A stretch of DNA of 64,000 nucleotides from Hyphomicrobiales bacterium (GTDB taxonomy: Bacteria > Pseudomonadota > Alphaproteobacteria > Rhizobiales > Rhizobiaceae), in assembly GCA_900474095.1 (NCBI GenBank), contig UCOA01000067.1, positions 1-64,000 on the forward strand, in the 5' to 3' direction. Numbering within the stretch: position 1 is the stretch's first letter; the number at the start of each line of letters is the position of its first letter. This document shows positions 34,588 to 44,112 of the stretch, one piece after another. A model generated the notes under the pieces. The model searched no databases. It was given only the letters and a program-made list of their open reading frames with translations, and was not told the DNA's origin. The translations under genes were made by a program, and so were the position numbers.

Positions 34588-34892
34588 GATTAACCCCGTG
34601 TACATTGTTTTGGACTGAGTATTGTGCGATTTCTATAAATGCTGCGCAACTCGACGCTTGGCAAAACGCGAGCGTAATCGGTCTCATCGACGTTAAGCGA
34701 ACCTCAGATTTGGCGCATACCGACATCCGGCTGATGTGCCTTTGATAGACGAAGCGATTTCGATTTTTGCGGGATCGCCCTGAGAGACCTAATCGCACAT
34801 CTTTTACATCTTGAACTGCTTGTGGTCTGCCCGACGTCGACAATAGGACGTCCCCACGACGCGAAAGCTCCAACTTTCTGATTCAAGTCAAT
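34588..34892. other. Gene-free gap
   Basis: About 300 bases separate the GSCFA-TPR gene from the methyltransferase gene upstream on the same strand. I see no gene, repeat or clear hairpin. A promoter for the GSCFA-TPR gene is expected here. Confidence 0.5.
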
Positions 34893-35555
34893 TCAAGCCG
34901 TCTTGATGAGATGAACCATCGAGCCTGTCGGAACAAACCAATGTTCTCGGCCAACATAGGGAGAGTTGACGAAACGGACTGAGTGGCGCGCAGAAAAGTC
35001 CAACACAGAGTCCAGCACCGGCGATCCGTGATAGCAATCATGGAGTACTATGTGGCCGTCTGGAACGACCTTCTCAAACCAGTTCTCTAAGTCCTTTGTA
35101 CACCCCTCATAACTATGATCGCCATCGACGAAAAGGAGATCAATGGGGCCAATCTTGTTATACTTCGCGTTCTGCGAGTCCCCGACAATGATGTTTGCGT
35201 TGTCGCCGATCGCGTTAGCGGTCAATAACGATTTCAGCAATTCGTCATTTTGCGGGGCAATATCGACGGAATGAAGGGGTACCTGATCGTTGGCGCTTGC
35301 CATGAGAAACAAGCTTCCGCCATTGAAACGGCCGATCTCGACAATGCCCAGCTTGGCACGCGCCGCGAGCATGAAGAGATACTCACCTTCCCAAGGTTCC
35401 ATCCGCATAAATTCGGTCGGAATTGTCGTCTTGGAATGCAAAAAATAGGAGCGCTTGTTGGCAGTTGTTCTCTTGAAAACCGTATCGAAGGGGGAGTTTA
35501 GGTGCTTCGTTCGATAGGAACCGCCGAACTTAGAGTAAAATGTCGCATAGTCCAT
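34893..35555 (-). CDS. Class I SAM-dependent methyltransferase
   Basis: The protein has 220 residues. LGIVEIGRFNGGSLFLMA is a motif I, modified from the usual glycine-rich loop. LLFVDGDHSYEGCTKDLENW is the acidic-histidine block of the Methyltransf_24/cephalosporin-hydroxylase-like group, and DGHIVLHDCYHGS follows. Such enzymes often methylate sugar hydroxyls or small molecules. Between GSCFA and SGNH genes in a polysaccharide region, O-methylation of a capsule sugar is the likely role, but this is inference. It is on the minus strand with its neighbours. Confidence 0.82.
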   Translation of the reverse strand: MDYATFYSKFGGSYRTKHLNSPFDTVFKRTTANKRSYFLHSKTTIPTEFMRMEPWEGEYLFMLAARAKLGIVEIGRFNGGSLFLMASANDQVPLHSVDIAPQNDELLKSLLTANAIGDNANIIVGDSQNAKYNKIGPIDLLFVDGDHSYEGCTKDLENWFEKVVPDGHIVLHDCYHGSPVLDSVLDFSARHSVRFVNSPYVGREHWFVPTGSMVHLIKTA

Positions 35556-35892
35556 AAAAACAAAGCTCCGTGTTTTTGTCGAGAAGGCCGTTACTATCCT
35601 GTGAGGCTGAAAAGGTCACGCCCCTTCCTTACTTAAGGCTCCAATATCCCCATCCGCGCGCTGCTTTTTTCAAGCTCTTCCTCGTCAAGTCGAGAATAGA
35701 GGTTCGTTCAGGCCTGAGCTAGGGGGTATGATCTTGCCGGCGACCCTATTTTCAATTCGCCCCAGCGAGTTTTCGGTATTCGGCGCCGCAATACAAGCAA
35801 TGGATGTGATAGACTCCATCCGACTTGGCGTCTGTACCCAAAACCTTCAGTGTCGTTCTGTCTCTGGACTGGCAACGAGGAGAAAGGACCCT
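35556..35892. other. Gap containing a possible zinc-ribbon gene fragment at 35752-35883 (minus)
   Basis: No complete gene is visible. On the minus strand, 35883 to the TGA at 35752 reads a protein-like tail of about 43 codons (TTLKVLGTDAKSDGVYHIHC then LYCGAEYRKLAGAN) with a C-x2-C pair. No ATG or GTG start precedes it and a stop lies just upstream. I take it as a gene remnant or a very short TTG-initiated gene. Confidence 0.35.
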
Positions 35893-36621
35893 TTATCCTG
35901 GTGCTGAGGAGCCGGAACATGCATCTTTCAGTTGAAGGAGCTGATCAACAACCATTGCGCCATACTTGACGTTTGCGTGTGTCGCATCACTACCGTACAG
36001 ATCCGTGCGCAGAAACCCCTCTTCTGTGAAGGCCGCCTCCGGGGCTGGAAGAAATTCCACGTTGATGTCGGAGCAATATGATTCAATGCAGCTCATTTCC
36101 AGGCGCCAGAGCTTTGCTCGTATAAAAGCCGGCGTTACACCAGCTTGTTCAACGTTGTGCCCTCGGTAGTTTTTGAGCTTTGCCCGAATGAAATCATCGT
36201 CTCCCTTGACGGGAGGTGTTGCCAGCAAAACGACATTCGCCTTTGTGTTGCCACCAATCTTGCGCGTAAACGAGTCTCTCCCAATGGTAGTGGCGAACTG
36301 GCGGCGCAGAGTTCCGTATGGGATTAGCTCCCTGGTGAGATCCGGCTCTTCGCTGCTTCTTGGTTCAAAGAAATCAAACGGCTGCTCGTGTTGAGCTAGG
36401 CCGAAGATGTTATGATACGTACCGACCCATGTAATGGCGAGAATATCGGACGAGTTTAGCGCGGCCACAGCTTCACTCGCCTGCTGCACTGTTATGTCGC
36501 CCGGCCCATCGTCGCGTTTTGGATTTTTAACCCATAGTGCGTTGAGACTATCCATACCAGACGCTGCTTTCGCTATGACAGCAGTGTGGCTTGAGCCGAC
36601 CACAAGTATCTTTCGATCCAT
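35893..36621 (-). CDS. SGNH-hydrolase-like protein (copy 1)
   Basis: The protein has 242 residues. An N-terminal beta strand ends in VGSSHTAV (residues 8-15), and the C-terminus has YGSDATHAN, with Asp212 and His215 in the D-x-x-H arrangement of SGNH esterases. The usual GDS is GSS here. The ATG at 36621 follows AAGGG by ten bases, and an earlier ATG adds 31 unconvincing residues. It resembles the product of 37896-38633 in layout and in the SDATHAN block. The pairing with GSCFA genes suggests sugar O-acetyl or acyl transfer or removal. No export signal is visible, so it is probably cytoplasmic. Confidence 0.68.
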   Translation of the reverse strand: MDRKILVVGSSHTAVIAKAASGMDSLNALWVKNPKRDDGPGDITVQQASEAVAALNSSDILAITWVGTYHNIFGLAQHEQPFDFFEPRSSEEPDLTRELIPYGTLRRQFATTIGRDSFTRKIGGNTKANVVLLATPPVKGDDDFIRAKLKNYRGHNVEQAGVTPAFIRAKLWRLEMSCIESYCSDINVEFLPAPEAAFTEEGFLRTDLYGSDATHANVKYGAMVVDQLLQLKDACSGSSAPG

Positions 36622-36791
36622 TTCGTTTATTCCCTTCTTTGGCCGCCTGCCAGAGGATTTTCGGGGCACGTCACTTATGCCTGCAAAATCCGCGGTCACT
36701 GTCGTAACGCCCAATCAAATTCTTTGAGATCAAGGCCTGGAGCCGACTGACCAGCCATTAATTGTTCCAAGCGAACCGATACGCCTCTTAG

Positions 36792-37871
36792 TTATCCTCG
36801 ATCTAGCGCCTCTTCTTCGCATTCCACTTCGACAAACCGGGCGGCTGCCAGTTCGAACGTCGACTCTTTGGATACTGTGTCCACAGGAAGCGGCGTTACG
36901 GATTCCTGACTGGCCGCGTGTTTCAGGAACAGGCGCATCACATGTGATACACCCTCCTCCGTTACATTGCGCAGGTCGTCGGCGTAGTAGCGCCCGCGAT
37001 TGTATGCGCCCGTAATGATCTCGAAGGATGGGAAGTAGTGAACGTTCTGATGGCCATCTTTCAGTGCCTGCGCCGCCACGCGAAGCACGGATTTTGAATA
37101 TGTGGTTGCTGTCAACACATGCTCGTCGGCAACAGCCGTCGCCATCAGCGGTACCGGCGAGACGGTCAGCACGATTTGCGCATGCGGATTGATCCCCGTG
37201 ACATAGGCAATCACAGCTTCCATGTCCGCGATCACGTCGCTGGCCGTTTGATTGTAGAATTCGTACCGGCCCGGATCGAAGGTACCGCCCTCGACCCCTG
37301 GGCAAAGGGGAAACACGGCGCCGTCTTCGCGGGAGCGCCAGCATTCCGTTAGGCCGAGGGTAAATACGAAAACGTCCAGCGTCTCAAACATCCGCTTGAT
37401 CGCTTTGAGATGCATCCGCCGGTCTGCTTCCATTTCGGCAACCGAGGCGAAGTTACCCGGCTGGACCGCCGGCCGAAACGGATCGCGCACTGTGCCGTCC
37501 GCTTCGATCCAGGGCGCTTCGACTGGGCTGAATTGCCCTTCGGCGCGCTCGATCAACTGCCTCAATTGTCTGGCCGTATAGATATTTCCATATCGCCCTG
37601 AGAATGTGCCGTAATTGGCTGCTGTCCTGATTTCCTCGGAGATCAGCGGGTGCCCCGCTTCCTCGACGTAGTAGTTGAAACCGGAAGCCTTGAGGTGACG
37701 AGCGATGTGCTGGGCAAAACAGCTGCCTGCCGTGGCGACACGCGTTTGCGGGCCGATTTTAAGCGCAAACCTGCCGACCGGATCGACATCTGGCATATCG
37801 GGCGCGGCGACGACTCGCCGCCAAAAAGCTTTGTCGGGGAGTTGGCGGTAGGGATGTTCGGATTTGGTCAT
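36792..37871 (-). CDS. GSCFA-domain protein
   Basis: The protein has 359 residues. GSCFA occupies residues 49-53 (VATAGSCFAQHIARHLKASG). FVFTLGLTECWRSREDG, IVLTVSPVPLMATA and VHYFPSFEIITGAYNRGRYY follow, as in the other copies. It has neither the TPR region nor the membrane tail of its paralogues. It begins 24 bases after the stop of the SGNH-like gene at 37896-38633, so the two are a transcription pair. A GAGAAAG precedes the ATG. The function is inferred as polysaccharide modification. Confidence 0.85.
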   Translation of the reverse strand: MTKSEHPYRQLPDKAFWRRVVAAPDMPDVDPVGRFALKIGPQTRVATAGSCFAQHIARHLKASGFNYYVEEAGHPLISEEIRTAANYGTFSGRYGNIYTARQLRQLIERAEGQFSPVEAPWIEADGTVRDPFRPAVQPGNFASVAEMEADRRMHLKAIKRMFETLDVFVFTLGLTECWRSREDGAVFPLCPGVEGGTFDPGRYEFYNQTASDVIADMEAVIAYVTGINPHAQIVLTVSPVPLMATAVADEHVLTATTYSKSVLRVAAQALKDGHQNVHYFPSFEIITGAYNRGRYYADDLRNVTEEGVSHVMRLFLKHAASQESVTPLPVDTVSKESTFELAAARFVEVECEEEALDRG

Positions 37872-37895
37872 CGTCGTCTTTCTCGGAGCTTGCGG

Positions 37896-38633
37896 TTAAT
37901 TCGGCAGCGTTGCTACGATTTGATCCAGAACGAGACCGCCATAGGCGGTGTTGGCGTGGGTGGCATCGCTGGCATAGTAAGCACGTTCGAGATAGCCGTT
38001 GGCGTCACGCGTACCGGGCGGATTGGGCAGGAGGATTGCCTTCAAATCGGAGCACAACTTTGCCAACGCCCCGTTTTGCAGTTCCCACAACTTCAGGCGT
38101 AGCGGCGCCGGCGATACGCCGATGTCCGAGATTCCTGCGTCCCGAAAATACGTATCCGCACCATTCAGGATATGCGCTTCATCTTCCTTGGGCGCCGGAG
38201 CAGAGAGACAGAAAACCGGAGCAGCACATACTTTGGCAATCCGGCTCAGCTGCCTGCCATGGCCCCGCTTCAGGCTTTCAAACATGAACGAACTGGCTGT
38301 TGCGTAGGGGATCAGCTCTTCATACGTGTCTTCCGGCAAATCGGCAAATCCCGGAATCATTATCTCGAACGGCCGCGGATGGCGCATCAGCCCCAATATG
38401 TTGTATTCGTTGCCTCGCAACGTTGTGACGAGGGCGTCATTGCTGCGCAGGTGTGTAGCCGTGGTCAACAGCTCAGGCAGGTCGATATCGCCGATTTTCG
38501 TGCCGTTTTTTTCGGTACTAAGCCGCAGCGCGACAAATTCAAAATCGGATTTATGATCGGCAATCTTATCCACGGCTGCCTTGATCGCGTAGACATGACT
38601 GTCCCCCACAATCAACACCTTACGCTTCGTCAT
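37896..38633 (-). CDS. SGNH-hydrolase-like protein (copy 2)
   Basis: The protein has 245 residues. VLIVGDSHVYAIKAA places a GDSH block at residues 10-13, and YYASDATHAN near the C-terminus gives Asp223 and His226 as a D-x-x-H pair. These fit an SGNH esterase/acyltransferase catalytic set by pattern only, and a middle Asn block is not obvious. GGGAG precedes the ATG well. It is the first gene of the minus-strand run that continues with GSCFA and SGNH copy 1, and diverges from the rml operon. Confidence 0.7.
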   Translation of the reverse strand: MTKRKVLIVGDSHVYAIKAAVDKIADHKSDFEFVALRLSTEKNGTKIGDIDLPELLTTATHLRSNDALVTTLRGNEYNILGLMRHPRPFEIMIPGFADLPEDTYEELIPYATASSFMFESLKRGHGRQLSRIAKVCAAPVFCLSAPAPKEDEAHILNGADTYFRDAGISDIGVSPAPLRLKLWELQNGALAKLCSDLKAILLPNPPGTRDANGYLERAYYASDATHANTAYGGLVLDQIVATLPN

Positions 38634-38858
38634 ATCCCACTCCCAAAAGCACGTTCGGCGGAACCTTAGGCCGCGTCGACAAAGCTCAGCAAGCGAAACT
38701 TTGCGACATCATGCGATGGAGCCGTCAAAGATCGCATAGCCGCACTTTATCAACACAACTCAAACTTTCAGGTGCAACGATGTCGAGATAAGTTTTTATT
38801 GCGTCGCGGAATAACTGGTTGTAACAGACCATTCACGAGACTTGGAAAGGTGAGACTC

Positions 38859-39428
38859 TTGATATTTGAACGTTTCGATATCCCTGATGTGCTTCTCATC
38901 AAGCCGAAGAAATTTGGCGACGCGCGCGGATATTTCATGGAAACGTTCCGCCAATCGCTATTCGAAGAGCAAGCGGGTCCAATTCACTTCGTCCAGGATA
39001 ACCAGTCGCTTTCGGCCGACGTCGGCACCGTTCGTGGTCTTCATTTCCAGCTGTTGCCCTGTGCGCAGGGTAAGTTGGTAAGCTGTGTTGCGGGTGCTAT
39101 TTTCGATGTCGCTGTCGATATCCGGGTCGGCTCACCGACGTATGGCAAGCATGTTTCCGCTGAACTGACAGAAGAGAACGGCTTTCAGCTGTGGGTTCCC
39201 CCAGGCTTCGCCCACGGATTTTGCACATTGAAGCCGATGACGAAAGTCAGCTACAAGGTTACGGATTACTATAGCGCCGAGCGTGACCGTGGATTGCGCT
39301 GGGATGACCCTGAACTGGCTATTGCCTGGCCAGTGGCCCGCGAAAGTGCGGTCCTCTCCGCCAAGGATAAAATTCAGCCTGATTTCCTCAGTCTCGATGC
39401 GTATTTTACATACCAGAAGCGAATCTAG
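38859..39428 (+). CDS. rmlC: dTDP-4-dehydrorhamnose 3,5-epimerase
   Basis: The protein has 189 residues from the TTG at 38859, which has GGAAAGG nine bases ahead. The cupin blocks FGDARGYFMETFRQS, VQDNQSLSADVGTVRGLHFQ (with the catalytic His) and LWVPPGFAHGFCTL are present, plus the late YYSAERDRGLRWDDP. It makes dTDP-4-dehydro-L-rhamnose, the third step to dTDP-L-rhamnose. It heads an rmlCBDA operon with tight spacing. Confidence 0.95.
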   Translation: MIFERFDIPDVLLIKPKKFGDARGYFMETFRQSLFEEQAGPIHFVQDNQSLSADVGTVRGLHFQLLPCAQGKLVSCVAGAIFDVAVDIRVGSPTYGKHVSAELTEENGFQLWVPPGFAHGFCTLKPMTKVSYKVTDYYSAERDRGLRWDDPELAIAWPVARESAVLSAKDKIQPDFLSLDAYFTYQKRI

Positions 39429-39482
39429 CCCCTTCGGGTGCGAAAGCTGGCAGAAAACGTTTGTTTTCAGATAGGCAATCAA

Positions 39483-40547
39483 ATGCGTGTGCTTGTTACC
39501 GGAGGGGCTGGTTTCATCGGTTCAGCCGTCGTGCGCCATCTCGTCTTGAGCAAGGGCTACGATGTCCTGACGGTCGACAAACTGACCTATGCCGGGACGT
39601 TGACGTCGCTTTCGAGCCTCGACAATCAATCCAATCATCGTTTCCTAAGGGCCGACATTTGCGATCGACAGGCGATCGCCGAAGCCTTTGACAGTTTCCG
39701 GCCCGACCGGGTGATGCATCTAGCCGCAGAAAGCCATGTCGATCGGTCGATCACCGGCGCCGCCGACTTCGTGCAAACCAATGTGATCGGCACGTTCACG
39801 ATGCTCGATTGCGCCCGTCTCTACTGGCAGTCCCTGGAAGGGCAGCAAAGAGACACATTCCGTTTCCTTCACGTATCAACCGACGAGGTCTACGGCTCGC
39901 TCGGCGACGACGGGCTGTTCACCGAGACGACGCCCTATGATCCAAGCTCGCCCTATTCGGCCTCGAAGGCCGCGTCTGACCATCTTGCCAAAGCTTGGGC
40001 GCGCACCTATGGCCTGCCTGTGGTGGTATCAAATTGCTCGAACAATTACGGGCCGCATCACTTCCCGGAAAAACTCATCCCGCTCGTCATCCTCAATGCG
40101 CTCGAGGGCAAGTCGCTTCCGGTCTACGGTAACGGCGCCAATATTCGCGATTGGCTCTATGTGGAGGACCATGCAAGGGCGCTGGATCTGATCGCCGAAC
40201 GGGGCGTCATCGGTGAGACCTACAACGTCGGGGGTCGCAACGAGCGGCGCAATATCGATGTTGTCACACGCATCTGCGAGCTTATGGACATTCATCACCC
40301 GCAAGGCGCGCCGCATGCCCGCCTGATCACTTACGTTACCGACCGTCCTGGGCACGACGCTCGCTATGCGATCGATGCGACGCGGCTGGAAAGCGAACTT
40401 GGCTGGAAGGCCGAGGAGGATTTTGACAGCGGCATCGAAAAAACAGTCAAATGGTATCTCGAAAACCGTTGGTGGTGGGAGCCCTTGCGACACGGTTACG
40501 ATGGATCGCGCCTTGGACTGCTGCAACCCGCGCAAAAGGGATCGTGA
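39483..40547 (+). CDS. rmlB: dTDP-glucose 4,6-dehydratase
   Basis: The protein has 354 residues. [19 protein letters not shown] is the NAD site, [12 protein letters not shown] and [10 protein letters not shown] carry the catalytic Thr-Asp-Glu, and [10 protein letters not shown] is the Tyr-Lys pair. It converts dTDP-glucose to dTDP-4-keto-6-deoxyglucose. The start is the ATG at 39483, because residues upstream of it do not match the family. Its stop overlaps the rmlD start as TGATG. Confidence 0.96.
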   Translation: MRVLVTGGAGFIGSAVVRHLVLSKGYDVLTVDKLTYAGTLTSLSSLDNQSNHRFLRADICDRQAIAEAFDSFRPDRVMHLAAESHVDRSITGAADFVQTNVIGTFTMLDCARLYWQSLEGQQRDTFRFLHVSTDEVYGSLGDDGLFTETTPYDPSSPYSASKAASDHLAKAWARTYGLPVVVSNCSNNYGPHHFPEKLIPLVILNALEGKSLPVYGNGANIRDWLYVEDHARALDLIAERGVIGETYNVGGRNERRNIDVVTRICELMDIHHPQGAPHARLITYVTDRPGHDARYAIDATRLESELGWKAEEDFDSGIEKTVKWYLENRWWWEPLRHGYDGSRLGLLQPAQKGS

Positions 40548-41479
40548 TGACGGTGCAAAAACGGCTTTTGGTGACCGGCCGTGAAGGTCAGGTTGTACGT
40601 TCGCTTCTGGAGCGCGCCACCCTTCACCCGGATATCGAGGTTCTTGCCCTCGGTCGGCCCGATTTTGATTTGAGCACTCCCGGAACGCTCTCGGCCGTCA
40701 TTAAAGAAATCCGCCCCGATGTCGTTATCTCGGCTGCGGCCTATACGGCTGTCGATCAGGCCGAGACCGAGGAGGAATTGGCGAGGGTCATTAACGCGCA
40801 TGCCGCCGGTGTGATTGCCGAGACTGCCCAGGTGCTGCGGATCCCGATAATCCATCTTTCCACGGATTATGTCTTCGACGGTAACAAGCTGTCTGCCTAT
40901 GTCGAGACAGATCCTGTCGGCCCGGTCAGCGCCTACGGCCGCACGAAATTGGCTGGCGAGGAGGCTGTTTCCTGTGCGACGGACAATCATGTCATATTGC
41001 GCACTGCCTGGGTGCACAGTCCGTTCGGAAAGAATTTTATCAAGACCATGCTTCGATTGGCTGAAAGCCGCGACGTGGTCAATGTCGTTGCAGATCAGTA
41101 TGGCACGCCGACATCCGCGCTCGATATCGCCGATGCGGTGATTGCGGTTGCCTGCAATCTCACCGCAAACCGTGACTCGGCGCTCAGGGGCGTCTTCCAC
41201 TTGACGAATTTGGGTAGAGCCAGTTGGGCCGATTTCGCGGAGGAGATCTTTAAGGTCTCTGCCAGCCTTGGCGGACCCTTTGCTACGGTCGAACGCATTC
41301 CGGCAAACGATTATCCGACCCCGGCCCGGCGCCCGGCCAATTCGCAGCTCGATTGCACCAAGCTCGCTGTCATTCACGGGGTAAGACTGCCGGACTGGGC
41401 TCAGTCGACCAAGACGGTGGTGGGGCGTGTGCTACAGCCGCTCCCTGCTTCAATCCTTACCGGAGACACACAGTCATGA
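40547..41479 (+). CDS. rmlD: dTDP-4-dehydrorhamnose reductase
   Basis: The protein has 310 residues. [18 protein letters not shown] is the cofactor site, STDYVFDG and [12 protein letters not shown] the active-site motifs, and [13 protein letters not shown] the usual late block. It reduces the 4-keto sugar to dTDP-L-rhamnose. The ATG at 40547 overlaps the rmlB stop, and its own TGA overlaps the rmlA ATG, so all three are coupled. Confidence 0.95.
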   Translation: MTVQKRLLVTGREGQVVRSLLERATLHPDIEVLALGRPDFDLSTPGTLSAVIKEIRPDVVISAAAYTAVDQAETEEELARVINAHAAGVIAETAQVLRIPIIHLSTDYVFDGNKLSAYVETDPVGPVSAYGRTKLAGEEAVSCATDNHVILRTAWVHSPFGKNFIKTMLRLAESRDVVNVVADQYGTPTSALDIADAVIAVACNLTANRDSALRGVFHLTNLGRASWADFAEEIFKVSASLGGPFATVERIPANDYPTPARRPANSQLDCTKLAVIHGVRLPDWAQSTKTVVGRVLQPLPASILTGDTQS

Positions 41480-42360
41480 AGGGTATCATCCTCGCAGGCG
41501 GCAGCGGCACCAGACTTCATCCGATGACGCTGGTTACATCCAAGCAACTTATGCCCGTCTATGACAAGCCAATGATCTATTATCCGCTGTCGACGCTAAT
41601 GCTGGCGGGCATCCGGCAGATCCTGATCATCTCGACGCCGCACGACTTACCGCATTTTCAACGGCTTTTGGGTGACGGGACACAATGGGGCATCGAGCTG
41701 TCGTATGCCGAACAGCCATCGCCGGACGGTTTGGCGCAGGCCTATATCATCGGTGCCGATTTCGTTGGCTCGGATCCATCATGCCTGATTCTGGGCGACA
41801 ATATCTTTTACGGGCACGGCATAACTGAGTTGTTTAAGAATGCTATCGGCCGGACGAAGGGCGCGACGGTCTTCGCCTATCACGTCAACGATCCGGAGCG
41901 GTATGGCGTGGTCGACTTCGACAAGGATATGAAGGCGGTGTCCATTGAGGAAAAGCCAGGTGTGCCGAAATCGAACTGGGCGGTGACTGGCCTTTATTTC
42001 TACGATTCCGACGTTGTCGAGATCGCGGCAAACTTGAAGCCCTCGCCGCGCGGCGAACTTGAGATTACCGATGTGAACCGCGCTTATCTGGAACGCGGCA
42101 AACTGAGTGTCGAACTCATGGGGCGTGGTTACGCCTGGCTCGATACAGGCACCCCTGATAGCCTGATGGAGGCCGGAAACTTTGTTGCAACTCTTGAGCG
42201 TCGCCAAGGGTTCAAAATTTCCTGCCCAGAGGAGGTTGCATACAATAATGCGTTTATTTCCCGAGAAGAGCTTATTGAAATTGCTAAGAAATATGGAAAA
42301 AGCGACTACGGAAAGTACCTAATGCAAAAGGTACATACGCAACCACTTAAGATTGGATGA
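41476..42360 (+). CDS. rmlA: Glucose-1-phosphate thymidylyltransferase
   Basis: The protein has 294 residues. [18 protein letters not shown] is the nucleotide-binding signature, with [28 protein letters not shown] and [21 protein letters not shown] downstream. It makes dTDP-glucose and completes the four-enzyme set. The last 30 codons are AT-rich, unlike the body. The length is normal for the family. Confidence 0.96.
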   Translation: MKGIILAGGSGTRLHPMTLVTSKQLMPVYDKPMIYYPLSTLMLAGIRQILIISTPHDLPHFQRLLGDGTQWGIELSYAEQPSPDGLAQAYIIGADFVGSDPSCLILGDNIFYGHGITELFKNAIGRTKGATVFAYHVNDPERYGVVDFDKDMKAVSIEEKPGVPKSNWAVTGLYFYDSDVVEIAANLKPSPRGELEITDVNRAYLERGKLSVELMGRGYAWLDTGTPDSLMEAGNFVATLERRQGFKISCPEEVAYNNAFISREELIEIAKKYGKSDYGKYLMQKVHTQPLKIG

Positions 42361-42778
42361 CGTTCAGACCGCGCGAATAGCCCTGTATCGGTGCCGCGGC
42401 TGTTTCACCTGAAACCTTGATCTGTGCGGAACCCCGCAAAGGACCGCCAGAAAAGCGGTCGGAACTGAGGGCGTGAGCCCAGGATAATAATCGGCACTGT
42501 CTGGCCATCCTAGGCTCAAGCCACATCTCGAAACGACCGGCTACAACACGCGGGTTTTCACTCCGCGCGCAAAGGCCGAACGAGAGGGCATGGCAGATCA
42601 AGGGCTGCGTGCAGCATAACGCATAACAGCCAGGGTGCCGCAGCATGGAAGGCATTGACCGCCGCTCGCGTCGGCGCCGCGAAGGAAACGCCCTGAACGG
42701 CAAGATCATCGGTGCCGACGGTCGTGTAGAGCAGCATCACTTCAGCGTCTCCCGGCTTCATCTTTCGTACACCTGCCG
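42361..42778. other. Degenerate region with a VOC/glyoxalase gene fragment
   Basis: No intact gene is visible. Around 42600-42737 on the minus strand, MLLYTTVGTDDLA looks like the N-terminus of a VOC (glyoxalase-like) protein and is joined directly to GVSFAAPTRAAVNAFHAAA, which normally lies some 60-70 residues later. I read this as an internally deleted pseudogene. The remainder up to rmlA is unassigned. Confidence 0.35.
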
Positions 42779-43662
42779 TCACGATTGTTCGGTTTCGACG
42801 AAATAGGCTTCCTGGAACACCTGCATGATATGTTCGACAACCGGCATCAGCACGCGGCGGCGGTCCTCTCGAAATGCGAGTTCGGATCGAGCGAGGTGAC
42901 CAGCTCGAAGGCCGGGAAGTAGATGACATCCTCGAATTCGCGCGTGACCTGGCCGATGGCGGCGCGCAGGAGACACTTGCTCTCCATGTTGGTCACGACG
43001 ATGTCCTCCTCGCCGAAGGTCGCGGCAAGGGCGACCGGTGACACGGTCATGACGATCTTGGCACCGGGCTTCGCCGTGCGCACGAGACGGACAATTGCGC
43101 GGAGATTGTCGAGGTTCTCTTCGAAGGAGCTGCCCTTTCGACCTTACCCGCGCCGCCGTCGCTGCCGGCATAACCCGGCTTCTGGTTGACGATCTTGCGG
43201 CTTTCCGCATTTCGGAAGACCTCCGTCATGCCAAATGTGAAGAGAAAGGCCGAAGCCTCGCGCACGCCGGCCTCGATCGCCCGATCGACCGCATCGACGC
43301 TTTCGCGCAGTTCCCCCGGCGTGCGCGCAACCACCAGTCGCAGATACGGATCCTGGTAGGAGGGCATCTCGCTCCAGGCGAGGTTCTTCCTGCTGAATCG
43401 CGTGGTAGTCGTCAGGACGCTGCTGCCACAGCCCCAGCGCCTTCTCCAATTGCTGGCAAATAGAGAAGGTGTTGTAGAAGTTCATGTGCTCTTCGCCTGG
43501 CAACTCATCGATACGCACGCGCTTGGGGTCGAAGGCGATTTCGCTAAGTGCCGGAAGGCAGCGGATGCCGGCCGCCGACAGCGTGAGGCGGATCTCGCGC
43601 GCAAAACAGCTACCCATGGTGAAGAAGCGATCATCGCGCGAAAAGATCGGCCTTTTCTTCAC
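42779..43662 (-). pseudogene. Decayed GSCFA-domain gene
   Basis: The minus strand opens with FFTMGSCFAREIRLTLSAAG, then shifts frame to SAFLFTFGMTEVFRNAESRK, then again to IVMTVSPVALAATFGEED and VIYFPAFELVTSLDPNSHFE, and once more to MPVVEHIMQVFQEAYFVETE. These are the GSCFA family blocks in correct order, so at least three frameshifts separate them. The 5' end also seems short, since relatives have 45-70 residues before GSCFA. This would be the fourth GSCFA gene in the locus. Confidence 0.85.
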
Positions 43663-44112
43663 AGTGATGGCAATCGTCCGCGAACGTCTTGAATAATCGA
43701 TTGGGACGATCGCTGGCTTTTAGTCGGATGTCGTGCGCGATCAGATCGATATCGGGTCCGTGCATGGGCTCACCTTTAACGCTGCGGTAATGATTTTGGG
43801 CCGTCCAAGACCTTCATTCAACTGTCCCGGCCTCCGCCTCACGCCCCTTAAAGCTCTTGGCCAGCACTCGAAATCGCTCGCATTGGCGACCCGCCAGACG
43901 AGACAACGAGGCAGAGCCTGGCGACCCTCCCTCGCGATAGTTGCTCGACATCGCTCCTCTATCATCTCGTATGCTGGCGTGTCGCGCATAGGTGTTCTGA
44001 AGGCCCGTCTGTGCCCCAAACTGGAGGTAGACAAAGCCTGTAACAAATCGGATCCACCAACCAGCCTCGTCTCCCCGGGAGATAGGGCTGACCATCGCGA
44101 TGGGTTGCCGGT
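43663..44112. other. Gene-free gap
   Basis: About 450 bases lie between the GSCFA pseudogene and rpsU. Open frames occur on both strands, but none has recognisable motifs or a credible ribosome site. It may hold further debris from the pseudogene's former neighbourhood. Confidence 0.45.

Noticed and set aside
44092-44103. Palindrome CCATCGCGATGG just downstream of rpsU as a terminator
   Set aside because: It has no spacer for a loop and no T-run, so it is not a convincing terminator. It may be a chance restriction-type palindrome.
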